Assembly: GCA_963812885.1 (NCBI GenBank)
Contig: CAWEWZ010000002.1
Coordinates: forward strand, 124,001 to 188,000
Length of the DNA: 64,000 nucleotides
Direction of reading: 5' to 3'
From: Bog-756 sp963812885
Lineage (GTDB): Bacteria > Actinomycetota > Acidimicrobiia > Acidimicrobiales > RAAP-2
A program made the position numbers and the translations under genes. The number at the start of each line of letters is the position of its first letter. Position 1 is the stretch's first letter. The notes under the pieces are model-generated. The model saw only the letters and a program-made list of their open reading frames with translations, searched no databases and was not told the DNA's origin. Of this stretch, positions 39,146-47,841 are shown one piece after another.

Positions 39146-39883
39146 TCAGATGGGGAGTCCAGCGAGGATTGCGGCGAAGGTGGTCGGCGCTGTCACCGGG
39201 AGGAGATGACCCGAGTCGACCCGGATGATCGAGGCCGGATCCGGAAGGTGGCCCACCATCACCTCCTGTGTTTCGGTGGGCACCGGACGATCGTGCTCAT
39301 TCAAGACGTACACGATCGGGATCCCGGCGACGGCCGACCAGTGCACGGGTTGGAAGTAGTGGTGCACGGTGTCCGGTACGCAACGGACAGGATCGACCAC
39401 GTAGGCCAAGGTCTCGTCATCGAGCGGGTCCCCGCCGTATGCGTAGCGGAACGATTGCGGATCCTCGGGGGGACCGGGGAGCGTGATGGATGTCCCGTCG
39501 CGCTCGGCCACGGCCCGCGCCAGGAGCAGGCCCTCCCGGTGACGCTCCTTCATGCAGTCGATCCCGCAGCCCCCCTCGGTCGGGACCAGGGCGGCGTTCA
39601 GAACCACCGCACCGATGCGTCCTCCCGAGGCGGCGACCACTCCGGGGACGACCAGGCCCCCTGAGGAATGGGCCACCAGCGTGATCGGGGTCCGGATGTC
39701 CAATCTGTCGAGGTCGGCGACGACCGACTCCACCTCATCATCGACCGACAGGTTGGAGAGGTCGGCGACCTTTCCGGCCCGGCCGGGGAGGTCGACGGCG
39801 AAGGTGGGCCGATCGAGATACGGGAGGAGCCGGTCCCAGAAGCGGGCGGTGGCACCGCCTCCGTGGATGAGGACGAACGTCAA
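39146..39883 (-). CDS. Alpha/beta-fold hydrolase
   Basis: A 245-residue hydrolase of the salicylate/methyl-ester esterase-like (MES/hydroxynitrile lyase) group. The oxyanion loop LIHGGGATARFWDRLL comes first, then the nucleophile elbow VAHSSGGLV (Ser in H-S-S-G), the acid in VLNEHDRPVP and His in DSGHLLPVT, so the triad is complete. Length and lid region (VPTEGGCGIDCMKERHREG) fit small esterases. Start MTFVLIHGG has no clear Shine-Dalgarno sequence. It is downstream of a DivIVA-motif gene on the same strand by 13 bases (39897 to 39883), so possibly cotranscribed; no functional link is apparent. Confidence 0.88.
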   Translation of the reverse strand: MTFVLIHGGGATARFWDRLLPYLDRPTFAVDLPGRAGKVADLSNLSVDDEVESVVADLDRLDIRTPITLVAHSSGGLVVPGVVAASGGRIGAVVLNAALVPTEGGCGIDCMKERHREGLLLARAVAERDGTSITLPGPPEDPQSFRYAYGGDPLDDETLAYVVDPVRCVPDTVHHYFQPVHWSAVAGIPIVYVLNEHDRPVPTETQEVMVGHLPDPASIIRVDSGHLLPVTAPTTFAAILAGLPI

Positions 39884-39896
39884 GGTCGGGGCTGGA

Positions 39897-40244
39897 TCAG
39901 AACAGCGAAGGCACCGGCCGTGGCCCTGTGCCCGGGAACGACCTCGATGGAGGCGGAGGGAGTGGGAGCAGGTCGACCGAGCGGGTCAGGCCCGGGGTCG
40001 GATCGGCCGATCCCTCGCCACCCACCGATTCCGAGTTCCTGATGCCCGAGAGAAACTGGTCGACCTCACCTCGGTGATAGCCCTTCCAGGTCTGGTGGAA
40101 TTCGACACCCTGGACCACCTTCCAGGGGAAGCAGCCGGCGTCGATGGCCATGGCCATCTCCTCGAGGAAGTCATCGACGTCGTCACGGTCGTATCCCTTC
40201 AGGGTCTCCCGGAACTTGACCGCACGGACGTCGTTGCCAGTCAT
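39897..40244 (-). CDS. Small protein with tandem DivIVA-motif repeats
   Basis: 115 residues: MTGNDVRAVKFRETLKGYDR, DDVDDFLEEMAMAIDAG, then KVVQGVEFHQTWKGYHRGEV, DQFLSGIRN, and a Pro/Ser-rich tail ending in PRPVPSLF. The unit V-x-F-x-x-T-x-K-G-Y-x-R-x-x-V-D-x-F-L appears twice, which is the N-terminal membrane-curvature motif of DivIVA/Wag31 proteins, normally present once and followed by coiled coil. There is no coiled coil here. It may be a minimal septum or pole-associated factor, or an adaptor. The ATG lies 6 bases after a TACAAT box (40251-40256), suggesting leaderless translation. Confidence 0.75.
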   Translation of the reverse strand: MTGNDVRAVKFRETLKGYDRDDVDDFLEEMAMAIDAGCFPWKVVQGVEFHQTWKGYHRGEVDQFLSGIRNSESVGGEGSADPTPGLTRSVDLLPLPPPPSRSFPGTGPRPVPSLF

Positions 40245-40250
40245 TCGGTG

Positions 40251-40256
40251 ATTGTA
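40251..40256 (-). promoter_or_regulatory. -10 element upstream of the DivIVA-motif gene
   Basis: On the minus strand TACAAT lies 6 bases before the ATG at 40244, where transcription would start at or next to the start codon. No Shine-Dalgarno sequence exists, so a leaderless mRNA is likely. The -35 region (17 bases upstream) is not conserved. Confidence 0.4.
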
Positions 40257-40491
40257 AGTCGGATGCCACGCACCTGCATACTGACGGGCCGATCTCGGAA
40301 ACAGCGCTACGAATCTCCTGGTAGAGACCGCTGCCGGCCATTGCCATAGACAGCTCCGCCCCGACTGCGTCCGGCGTGGCCACGATCCGTCCCCTACGCT
40401 TCAGCCGCGCCGTGGTGACGGCGGGGCCCGGCCACCAGTTCGGCCAAGTTCGTTGTGACGGCATGAGCCGACAAGAGGAGCAAGATCGAAC

Positions 40492-41698
40492 ATGATCGAC
40501 ACCGCCAAGACGCCGACCCGAGATCGCCGACCCGGGAGACTCCCTGTTCAGCACCGGGGTGGCCGACGATCCGACCGACACCTACCGCGAGCTCCGCCAA
40601 CGCTGCCCGGTTGCCCGGTCGAACGCCCCGGACATGCCCAGCGTGTACCTGTTCGACTACGAGAACGTGTCCTGGGCCCTGCGGCATCCGGAGGTGTTCT
40701 CCTCCGAGGGCGAGGTGCTGTCCATCGGTCAGGAACAGCCCCTGATCCCCGTCCAGGTCGACCCACCCGAGCACACCGGCTATCGACGGCTGCTCAACCG
40801 CTCCTTCACCCCCAGACGGATGGCCGAGCTCGAACCCGATGTGCGGACACTCGTCGCCGGGCTGCTCGATGGATTCGTCGACGCAGGGGCCTGTGACTTC
40901 CACGAGCAGTTCGCCACCCCACTCCCTTCGACCATCTTCCTCCGGCTCATGGGCATGCCCCAGGACGACCTCCCCACCTTCCTCCGTTGGCGCGATGACA
41001 CCGTCCGACCGGCGGTCGAGCCCGGCGACTTCGAAGGTGCTGCGGAGATCCGGGCATCGGCGGGCAAGGCCATCAGCGCGTACTTCCAGACTGCCATCGA
41101 CACCGCCCGCGCCGCGCCGGGCGAAGGCCTCATCAGCGAGCTCGTCCACGCCGATTTCGAGGGTCGCCCGTTCAACACCGACGAGCTTCTGGGGATCTGC
41201 CACCTCATGCTCCTCGGAGGCCTCGACACGGTCACCGCCACGCTCGACTGCATGATCGTCTACCTGGCCCAGCACCCGGAGCGTCGGCGGCAGTTGGTCG
41301 ACGACCCCTCGCTCATCCCCGTGGCCATCGAGGAGCTGCTCCGTCACGAGACGCCGGTGATGCTGGTGCCCCGGGTGGTCAAGACCGGGCTCACCATGTC
41401 GGGAGTCGAGCTCCATCCCGGCGATCCGGCGATGCTGGTGATCGGTGCTGCCAATGGCGACGAGACCGTGTTCGACGATCCCGGGGCGGTGGACTACGCC
41501 CGTGATCTCAACCGTCACCTGGCCTTCGGGGGCGGGAATCACAAGTGCCTCGGCGCCCATCTGGCCCGGCTCGAGCTCCGTGTCGCCCTCGAGGAGTTCC
41601 ACCGCCGAATCCCCGACTATCGACTGGCCGACGGAGCGGAGATCCACTTCTCACCCGGCATACGCCAGCCCGACTGTCTGCCGCTCGTCTGGGACTAG
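40492..41698 (+). CDS. Cytochrome P450 (one frameshift near the N-terminus)
   Basis: A class I bacterial P450 of about 401 residues. MIDTAKTPT opens the gene at 40492; the next frame, one base later near 40520, continues EIADPGDSLFSTGVADDPTD and the rest is unbroken. Features are the K-helix E-x-x-R (EELLRHETP), the I-helix LLGGLDTVTATLDC, the HLAFGGGNHKCLGAHLARLE heme loop with the axial Cys, and PPEHTGYRRLLNRSFTPRRM. It needs ferredoxin and reductase partners, none of which are in the window. The substrate is unknown; the neighbouring hydroxylation-type genes do not settle it. Confidence 0.93.
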
Positions 41699-41740
41699 GG
41701 CGACCCCCAGTGGCAGGACCGTGCTGCTCCCCCGGTCGCG

Positions 41741-42658
41741 GTGAGCCGGACCCGCCGACCGAGCGGGCGCCAGCCGGCGACGGGCCGGGGCACACGACCG
41801 GCGACGGCCGTGGCGGTGCGACCGGGTCGGTTTCTCATGGGTGACGAATCCGACTGGGCCTACCCCGGCGACGGCGAGGCCCCGGTCCACGAAGTCTCGC
41901 TCCCCGGCTTCGAAATCGACCGCCATGCCGTCAGCAACGAGGGCTTCGCCGCGTTCGTGGCCGCGACCGGCTGGCGCACCGACGCCGAACGTTTCGAGTG
42001 GTCCTTCGTCTTTGCCGGCCTGCTTCCCGACGACTTCCCCGACACCCGTGGGGTGCAAGGGGCCGAATGGTGGCGCCAGGTGTTCGGTGCCGACTGGAGC
42101 CATCCGGAAGGTCCTCACTCCACCCTCGATGGGCGGGGTGATCACCCGGTCGTGCATGTCTCGTGGAACGACGCCGTGGCCTACTGCCGCTGGGCGGGAG
42201 GACGGCTTCCGACCGAAGCCGAATGGGAGTACGCGGCGAGGGGTGGCCTGGCCGGTCAACCCTTCCCCTGGGGATCCGAGCTCGAACCCGGCGGTGAGCA
42301 CCGGATGAATGTCTTCCAAGGTGACTTCCCCTACCGGGACACGGCGGCGGACGGGTTCAGGGGGACGGCTCCCGTCGATGCGTACCCCCCCAACGGCTAC
42401 GGGCTCTGCAACATGACCGGAAACGTGTGGGAATGGTGCAGCGATTGGCTTCAGCTCGACTACTACGGGCAGCCGTCATCAACCCACTCACCACCGGGAC
42501 CGGACACGGGATCGTTCCGGGTGCAGCGGGGTGGCTCGTTCCTCTGTCACGAGTCCTACTGCCGGCGGTACCGGGTCTCGGCCCGGTACGGGAGCGAGCC
42601 GTCCAGCTCGGCCAGCAACGTCGGCTTTCGCTGGGCTGCTGACTCTCAGCCTTCATGA
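41741..42658 (+). CDS. Formylglycine-generating enzyme family protein
   Basis: SUMF1/FGE-type fold, about 305 residues. The core is VRPGRFLMGDESDWAYPGDG, VHVSWNDAVAYCRWAGGRLP, TEAEWEYAARGG and GYGLCNMTGNVWEWCSDW, with the active-site pair RGGSFLCHESYCRRYRV. The two cysteines of CHESYC are those that bind copper in bona fide FGEs, so the product probably oxidises a Cys of a sulfatase-type CxPxR target to formylglycine. No sulfatase gene is in this window. The GTG start at 41741 gives a 30-residue leader; an internal GTG would shorten it. Follows the P450 gene by 42 bases. Confidence 0.93.
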   Translation: MSRTRRPSGRQPATGRGTRPATAVAVRPGRFLMGDESDWAYPGDGEAPVHEVSLPGFEIDRHAVSNEGFAAFVAATGWRTDAERFEWSFVFAGLLPDDFPDTRGVQGAEWWRQVFGADWSHPEGPHSTLDGRGDHPVVHVSWNDAVAYCRWAGGRLPTEAEWEYAARGGLAGQPFPWGSELEPGGEHRMNVFQGDFPYRDTAADGFRGTAPVDAYPPNGYGLCNMTGNVWEWCSDWLQLDYYGQPSSTHSPPGPDTGSFRVQRGGSFLCHESYCRRYRVSARYGSEPSSSASNVGFRWAADSQPS

Positions 42659-42670
42659 TGGGCCGCTGAG

Positions 42671-44041
42671 TCAGTGCCGACCGATGCGGGGGGCCGTGCC
42701 CCGGGCCACGCTGACCAGGTCCCGCAGTCGCGCCTGGCGCATCCGGCGCTGTTCGGCGACAGCCAGATTGCCGGCCGGAACCAGGAGACGGAGTCCGTCA
42801 TGGTGGACCTCGAATCGCAGCGGGGTCTCCAGTTCGAGCGCCTCCCCGTCGACGCCGGCGAATGCCTTGCCCGACCGTGAGCGCACCTCGAAGTTCTCGA
42901 CGGTGAACTCATGCCAGTTGGGGCTGCGTCGGCGCTGCCCGATCGCCGACAGCGCGGTGATCGCCGCGGCCTCGGCACCGCTGGCCCCGGTGACGGCGAA
43001 GACCCCGAGGAGACCGGAGTCGATGCTCCGCCGCTGGGACAGGTCGGGCGCCGGGCCCAGGACGTAGGGGTTGTTGGAGACCTGGATCAGATACGAACCC
43101 TCCACCTCCGCGTCACTCGGATCGGTGAACTGGAGATCGAACGGCGCGTCGGTGTTGCCCAGCAACTCGGGTAACAGGGCCGTCGACGTCTCCACTTTGG
43201 CGTCGCGATACTGATCCTGTTGCACGATGGTGGCATAGACACCCAGCGAGACGTTGTTGACGAAGAAACGGCCGTTGACGGTGCCGTAGTCGACACGGCG
43301 TTCGATGGAATCGGTGAAGGCGTAGAGGCTGTGGCGGGGGTCCTCACGGTCGAGCCCGAGATCGAGGGCGAAATGGTTCCGGGTCCCCGCCGTCACGCAG
43401 ACGAAGGGCAGTTCGTGTTCCACGGCGATCGAGGCGACCAGCGCCTGGGAGCCATCGCCGCCGGCCATGCCCAAGCAATCGGCACCGCGGGCCACCGCGT
43501 CGCGGGCCAGCTGCTCGAGATCCAATCCCTCGGCCAGCATCACCGTCTCGATTCCGAGCTTCTCGGCCAGGTCCACCAGTCCGAAACGGCCGACCTTTCC
43601 TCCTCCGGACCAGGGGTTGCAGAGGAGCACAGGATGCCGGGGAGGGCCGACCGGCCGGCGATGGTGATCGTCCAGCCAGCGGTCGTCGGTGGCCAGCGCC
43701 CGTTGAGCCGATCCGAACCCGACGGCGACCAGGACGGCAAAGACGAGCACTTGGACAAGGGGTCGATCTGCGCCCATCGCCGCCCTCACGAACACCGTGA
43801 TCATGATGCCCACCCCAGCCAACAGGCCCACCGCGGCCAGCATGCGGCGGAACCCCCGTCGGGTGACCAACCACCATCCACCTGCGGCCGACAGCACCAG
43901 GCCGACCAGGCCGACGAGCAGGTACCCGGCGTTCCGAATGAAGAAATCCACCAACTCGACGACCACGGCGGCCACGGCCAGCAAGGAGACAATGGCAAAC
44001 GACCGTCTTCGCCATGAAACCGGGCTGCCGCCGTCGGTCAT
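42671..44041 (-). CDS. Membrane-anchored diacylglycerol kinase catalytic-domain protein
   Basis: A 456-residue lipid kinase of the DagK/sphingosine kinase family. The N-terminus has three or four transmembrane helices (FAIVSLLAVAAVVVELVDF; YLLVGLVGLVLSAAGGWWLV; MLAAVGLLAGVGIMITVF; LVQVLVFAVLVAVGFG). The kinase domain starts PVLLCNPWSGGGKVGRF and has the nucleotide loop GMAGGDGSQALVAS, TAGTRNHFALDLG, and NNVSLGVYATIV. Substrate is probably diacylglycerol or a related lipid. The start at 44041 is behind GGTGG. It is convergent with the FGE gene. No frame changes are seen. Confidence 0.9.
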   Translation of the reverse strand: MTDGGSPVSWRRRSFAIVSLLAVAAVVVELVDFFIRNAGYLLVGLVGLVLSAAGGWWLVTRRGFRRMLAAVGLLAGVGIMITVFVRAAMGADRPLVQVLVFAVLVAVGFGSAQRALATDDRWLDDHHRRPVGPPRHPVLLCNPWSGGGKVGRFGLVDLAEKLGIETVMLAEGLDLEQLARDAVARGADCLGMAGGDGSQALVASIAVEHELPFVCVTAGTRNHFALDLGLDREDPRHSLYAFTDSIERRVDYGTVNGRFFVNNVSLGVYATIVQQDQYRDAKVETSTALLPELLGNTDAPFDLQFTDPSDAEVEGSYLIQVSNNPYVLGPAPDLSQRRSIDSGLLGVFAVTGASGAEAAAITALSAIGQRRRSPNWHEFTVENFEVRSRSGKAFAGVDGEALELETPLRFEVHHDGLRLLVPAGNLAVAEQRRMRQARLRDLVSVARGTAPRIGRH

Positions 44042-44328
44042 GGTCCACCCGCCGCCGAAGTGGGCGCCCCACTGCTGCGACGATGTCCTTCGACCCCAGT
44101 ACCCGTCTTGCTCTGATCCATCGGTGGGCCCTTCCTCTTCAGGTCGGGCAGTCTAACGAAGGCGACCCCGCTCGGGATTGAGGACTCCTCCTATCGGTAT
44201 CACCGGGTGGGCTGGGCTCACGACCCCGTGATCGGCGACGTCAGCCGTGCATCCGGTATCCATACCGTTTGCTCGCTGCAACAGGGCGGTGGGCGGTCGC
44301 GGTATCTCGACATCTCATCCCGGCGCAC

Positions 44329-44511
44329 CTAGTGGTTGATTACGCCCCACGGCACGATGGCCTGACAGGTGTTGCACATCGCCAATCCCCCACTCTGGTG
44401 CGATGAATCACCGATCACCACCTCTCCCGGCGCTCGCTCCGACCGGATCGACAGCCCGTCGAGGGTCTGGCACACCGGGCAGGGAAGTCGTTCGAACCCG
44501 ACGGTCTCCAT
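44329..44511 (-). CDS. 60-residue zinc-ribbon protein
   Basis: METVGFERLPCPVCQTLDGL, SIRSERAPGEVVIGDSSHQS and GGLAMCNTCQAIVPWGVINH. Two Cys pairs, C11-x2-C14 and C46-x2-C49, form a zinc-ribbon-like module with an intervening 31-residue segment. No Shine-Dalgarno sequence is visible before the ATG. A LexA-like box at 44525-44540 lies 13 bases upstream, so it may be induced by DNA damage. The family is not recognised. The Cys spacing argues for a real protein. Confidence 0.5.
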   Translation of the reverse strand: METVGFERLPCPVCQTLDGLSIRSERAPGEVVIGDSSHQSGGLAMCNTCQAIVPWGVINH

Positions 44512-44524
44512 CGTCCCAGAGCTT

Positions 44525-44540
44525 TAGAACGAACGTTTGA
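44525..44540 (-). promoter_or_regulatory. LexA-like SOS box upstream of the zinc-ribbon gene
   Basis: TAGAAC-GAAC-GTTTGA at 44525-44540 matches 10 of the 12 fixed positions of the actinobacterial SOS box TCGAAC-N4-GTTCGA. It lies 13 bases before the start codon at 44511, where LexA would block transcription. This is a motif match only; no lexA gene is in the window. Confidence 0.4.
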
Positions 44541-45428
44541 TCGAGTGGTGGAATTCCCGACCGACCCACGTCACCCTCGGACCTAGGGTGCGCACCAGGT
44601 TTGGTTGTGCCTCCAGGCACTGACCGCCGGAGTCGAACAGGTCATACGCCGTTGAACGAGCCACCAGGAGCGGTCCGGCCCGATCGCGGCCGGAGGGGTG
44701 AGACGAGGACGGACGAGGGACATGCCGACCGAAAAGGGGAAATCCGGCAGGCCTCCCGGCTTCGAAGTACTCGAGTTGCTGGGTCCCCCGAGCACGGCGA
44801 CGCCAGGTCGTGCCCGGGGTCCCGGTGACCTCGCCGTGGCCCCGCTACAAAACCGACTACACCGATTGCGTTACCAAAATTGACGATGGCGGAGTGATCG
44901 GGCGAGGGTGCAAGGTGGACTCAGGGGACGGGCAGGGACGGTTGGGGAACCAGGCGCAGTTCTTGCTCCGAACTCGATGACCCCTCGGTCATGTTGGGTA
45001 GCCCGGGGGTCATCAGGTGTGCGACGACCTCCGCTTTGGGCCTCTTCTCGGGGGTCGTCGCGCCCATTCCCCGGCTGACATGCTCACCAAACCGCGCTCC
45101 GGCGTCCTCTGCGGGATCCGGAACACGATGGCTTTGCCTTCGTCCCGCGTCTGATGTGTCCTGCTCAACTCTCGTGCACTGCGCCTTCCCTGGTCGGCGC
45201 GGGCACGCCCTTGTCCAAAGGGAAGGGTGCGATGGCCCGATGCCGAACCAAGGGGGTCCACGTGAGGTTGGCGCTGGTCACCGTACTGCTTTCAGGCACT
45301 CGGTTACTCCCGGGTAAGCGAAGGGACCACGGGAGGGGTAGGACGGCTGCCCGGTGCGAACGCCGTTTTCAGGGTACGCTCTGAGCGGATCCGGAGTGTC
45401 CGGTGCAAAAGAATACAGGGGGTAGTTC
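44541..45428. other. Long region without recognised gene
   Basis: 888 bases with no convincing coding frame. Several open frames of 70-110 codons exist on both strands but have no ribosome sites, no recognisable motif and codon choice unlike their neighbours. The start region of the secreted protein (RBS AGGGGG at about 45413-45422) lies at the right end. Nothing else is recognised. Confidence 0.5.
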
Positions 45429-45866
45429 ATGCGTCGTTTTGTAACCGTGGCATTGACCGCTGCGGCACTAGCCATCCCATCGGCCGCACTTGTGGGCTTG
45501 CCGCTCCGGCAGGCGCGGTGTCCCATGTAACGTGCACGGCACTGACTGGGACGGAGAAGGGGAGCGTTACCGTGGGCAGTGCACACCAGCGTCGACGACC
45601 AACAAAACCGTCAGCGGGACGTCAACGAAGCTCGCACCGGCGGGACGCTCAAGTGGGCGCCGAGCGGAAAGACCACAATCGTCAGCAAGCCGAAGCTCAA
45701 GCAGGCGGTACGGGGTGTGCGTAGGGCAGTACGAAAGAGGTCGCCACTGGCACCGTCACCGGTGGTACGTCGACGTATACCAAGAAGGGCGATGTGTTCT
45801 CGGCGAAGTCTGTCTCGCCAAACCGGAGCCGTGAGCATCTTGAAAGGTTCAAAAGTCCTTCTCTGA
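45429..45866 (+). CDS. Small secreted protein, unknown family (several frameshifts)
   Basis: AGGGGG precedes the ATG at 45429 and the product starts with a clean Sec signal peptide MRRFVTVALTAAALAIPSAA. After that the frame must change at least three times to read APAGAVSHVTCTALTGTEKG, VGSCTPASTTNKTVSG, KWAPSGKTTIVSKPKLKQ, EVATGTVTGGTSTYTKKGDV and SILKGSKVLL, ending at 45866. The result would be a Thr/Ser/Gly-rich exported beta-type protein of about 145 residues with paired cysteines. A terminator hairpin follows. It may be a functional gene with sequence errors, or a decaying one. The assembly of the frames is my reconstruction. Confidence 0.5.
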
Positions 45867-45889
45867 CCCACAAGCTTCATCGACTGACC

Positions 45890-45924
45890 GACAACGCCCC
45901 GCCTCGACGTAGCGGGGCGTTGTC
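45890..45924 (+). terminator. Strong rho-independent-type hairpin
   Basis: GACAACGCCCCGC (45890-45902) pairs perfectly with GCGGGGCGTTGTC (45912-45924), a 13-bp GC-rich stem with 9-base loop. It lies just after the secreted-protein stop at 45866 and before the convergent amidohydrolase stop at 45992, so it could end both transcripts. There is no long T tract. Confidence 0.7.
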
Positions 45925-45991
45925 GCGTCTGTGCCGAGACCGTTCGGTCCTCGCTCATTCGGCGAGACTGTCCATTTGCAGGCATGGGCGT

Positions 45992-47122
45992 TCAGAGCAA
46001 TCCGAGCAGTTCGGCTCCATTCCGCCAGAAGAACCGATCTTGACTGGATTCATCGAATGCAGACACGGCCTCACCAAATACTTCAAACGGTCGCCGACCG
46101 CCTTCGGGATGGGGATAGTCGGTCGAGAACATGAACAATTCCGGTCCGCATTGTTCGAGCAACCAGGCAGTGTCCTCGAAAGGGAAGGGCGTGAACCGCA
46201 CCTGTCGGCGCAGATACTCCGACGGTAGAAGCGGGAGGGCCTTCAACGTCGGTTCAAACTTCGAAAACGAGCGGTGGGCGTGGTCGACGTTTCGCAGCAG
46301 TGCTGGCACCCACGTCGCCCCCAGCTCGATAGCGGCTCCCCGTAACGTCGGATGACGCTCAAACACACCATCGAGAGCCAGACAGGCGAGGAAGCGTTCG
46401 GGCGAGTGGTGAACGACCGGAAAGTCCTTGGCTCGAAGGTTCTCGCCACCCCCCAACCAGTCGCGGGGACGAGGAAGGCCATTGTTGTGAAATGCCTTTG
46501 GCAATAGCTTCCCCCCTCCGACGTGGAGAACGAATGGCACTCCCGCTTCGGCGAGTCGGGCCCACATTGGATCGAGATCGGTGTGTGTCGGTGAGAAGTC
46601 GCCGGGCGCCTCAGAAGGTATCCATACTGCTGCTACCCCGAGTTCGATCGCCTCTTCGAGCGCCCCAACGGCTCGTTCGGGATCGGCGAGGGGCACGAAT
46701 CCGACGGCCATGAGCCGTGAATCGGGGGCACAGAATGTCGTCATCGCCCGGTTGAGTGCTCGGGTACCCCCGTAGAGAATGTCGAGATTCTTACTCCGGG
46801 CGAATTGGACCAAGGCGAAGGTCGGGAAAACCAACTGAGCGTTGATCCCGAGGGCATCGAGTACCCGAGAGCGCACTTCGGGGTCGAGCGCACCCGGAGC
46901 CATCCAACCCTTCGGGCCCGAAAGTACATCGGGGCCGATCTCTTGATGACGGTGCGCATCCCACAATTCGGGAAGGCTCGACATCAGTTGATCCGCCTTT
47001 GATCCTGCACCTCCTAGGGTAAAGGGCAGGAGTTGGTCTCGGACCTGGGGGTCGGCGAAGGAACCCAGCCAATCCTCGGTCTCCATCAGATGGCTGTCAG
47101 CATCGAAGATCGCAGTGGTCAT
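45992..47122 (-). CDS. Amidohydrolase family 2 (metal-dependent hydrolase)
   Basis: A 376-residue TIM-barrel hydrolase/decarboxylase of the amidohydrolase_2 family. The ATG at 47122 follows GGAGG and reads MTTAIFDADSHLMETEDWLG; the D-x-D-S-H start is a variant of the metal site. The barrel has LVFPTFALVQFARSKNLDI, GFVPLADPERAVGALEEAIE, PFVLHVGGGKLLP and the catalytic Asp in STDYPHPEGG. Members act as ACMSD-like decarboxylases or esterases on aromatic or sterol-type substrates; the exact reaction is not decided. A longer in-frame start at 47200 lacks a ribosome site. No frame changes. Confidence 0.9.
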   Translation of the reverse strand: MTTAIFDADSHLMETEDWLGSFADPQVRDQLLPFTLGGAGSKADQLMSSLPELWDAHRHQEIGPDVLSGPKGWMAPGALDPEVRSRVLDALGINAQLVFPTFALVQFARSKNLDILYGGTRALNRAMTTFCAPDSRLMAVGFVPLADPERAVGALEEAIELGVAAVWIPSEAPGDFSPTHTDLDPMWARLAEAGVPFVLHVGGGKLLPKAFHNNGLPRPRDWLGGGENLRAKDFPVVHHSPERFLACLALDGVFERHPTLRGAAIELGATWVPALLRNVDHAHRSFSKFEPTLKALPLLPSEYLRRQVRFTPFPFEDTAWLLEQCGPELFMFSTDYPHPEGGRRPFEVFGEAVSAFDESSQDRFFWRNGAELLGLL

Positions 47123-47680
47123 GAAATACCTCCGTGCCGTCGCATGTCGAAGCTCCACCCAGCGTAGACCTGGTGGTTCAGATCTGTCTCCCGGCACCAA
47201 ATCAGGTCGATGTCACCGCCATCGGTTGAGTGCTTTGTGTCAGGCTCGTCGTCACACGCTCCCCAATTGCGGCTTGTGAACTGCCATTGTGGCCCTACCG
47301 CCCTTCGATCGTGTTTTACCGCGTTTTGCCGAGGTCGCGTGTCACCCTCGTGTCACGCTCGGCCTCAGCCGTTTCAGGACTGCGTCTGTTACTCCCCCGC
47401 CCTACCGTGGGCCCATGGACCACTACGCCGGGTGCTTCAGCCTTCGCTCCGGTCACTGATTCCGGATGATCGCTAACGAGAACGGAACGGGTCACGCCCA
47501 GCACCGCCCTTACGTCACAGTTTGGAGGGGCCAAGTTCCACGACAACGCCGGCAAGTGGCACACCGTCACGGCTTGTGACGAACATCGGGCGGATCTGAG
47601 TGAGGTTCAGAGGATCGGGAGCGCGGGACCAGTCCGCTAGGATTGCCATGGCGCGCTTGAGAGCGCCGGACCAGGAGCCC
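47123..47680. other. Region without recognised gene left of the IS element
   Basis: 558 bases with no convincing gene. A short open frame near 47510-47639 reads AKFHDNAGKWHTVTACDEHR and ends in a stop; it looks like a protein tail but has no start or homologue that I recognise. This region abuts the insertion element. Confidence 0.4.
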
Positions 47681-47692
47681 GGTCGGGTGCTG

Positions 47693-47760
47693 ATTCCGGC
47701 TGATTTCGTACACCCGTTCCGGCGGAATCCGTACAGCGATTCCGGAGTTTTCGTACACCC
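47693..47760. repeat. IS21 left terminal inverted-repeat block
   Basis: Two related sub-repeats, at 47693-47715 and 47738-47760, both ending in TCGTACACCC. They are matched in inverse at the right end, and probably are IstA binding sites. Confidence 0.75.
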
Positions 47761-47841
47761 CGTCGGGGAGGCCACGTAGGGCTGGCGGCAGCTGAGCAGG
47801 CATGAGCAGGCTCCCTCGGACATCGTTCCGAGGAGGTACTC

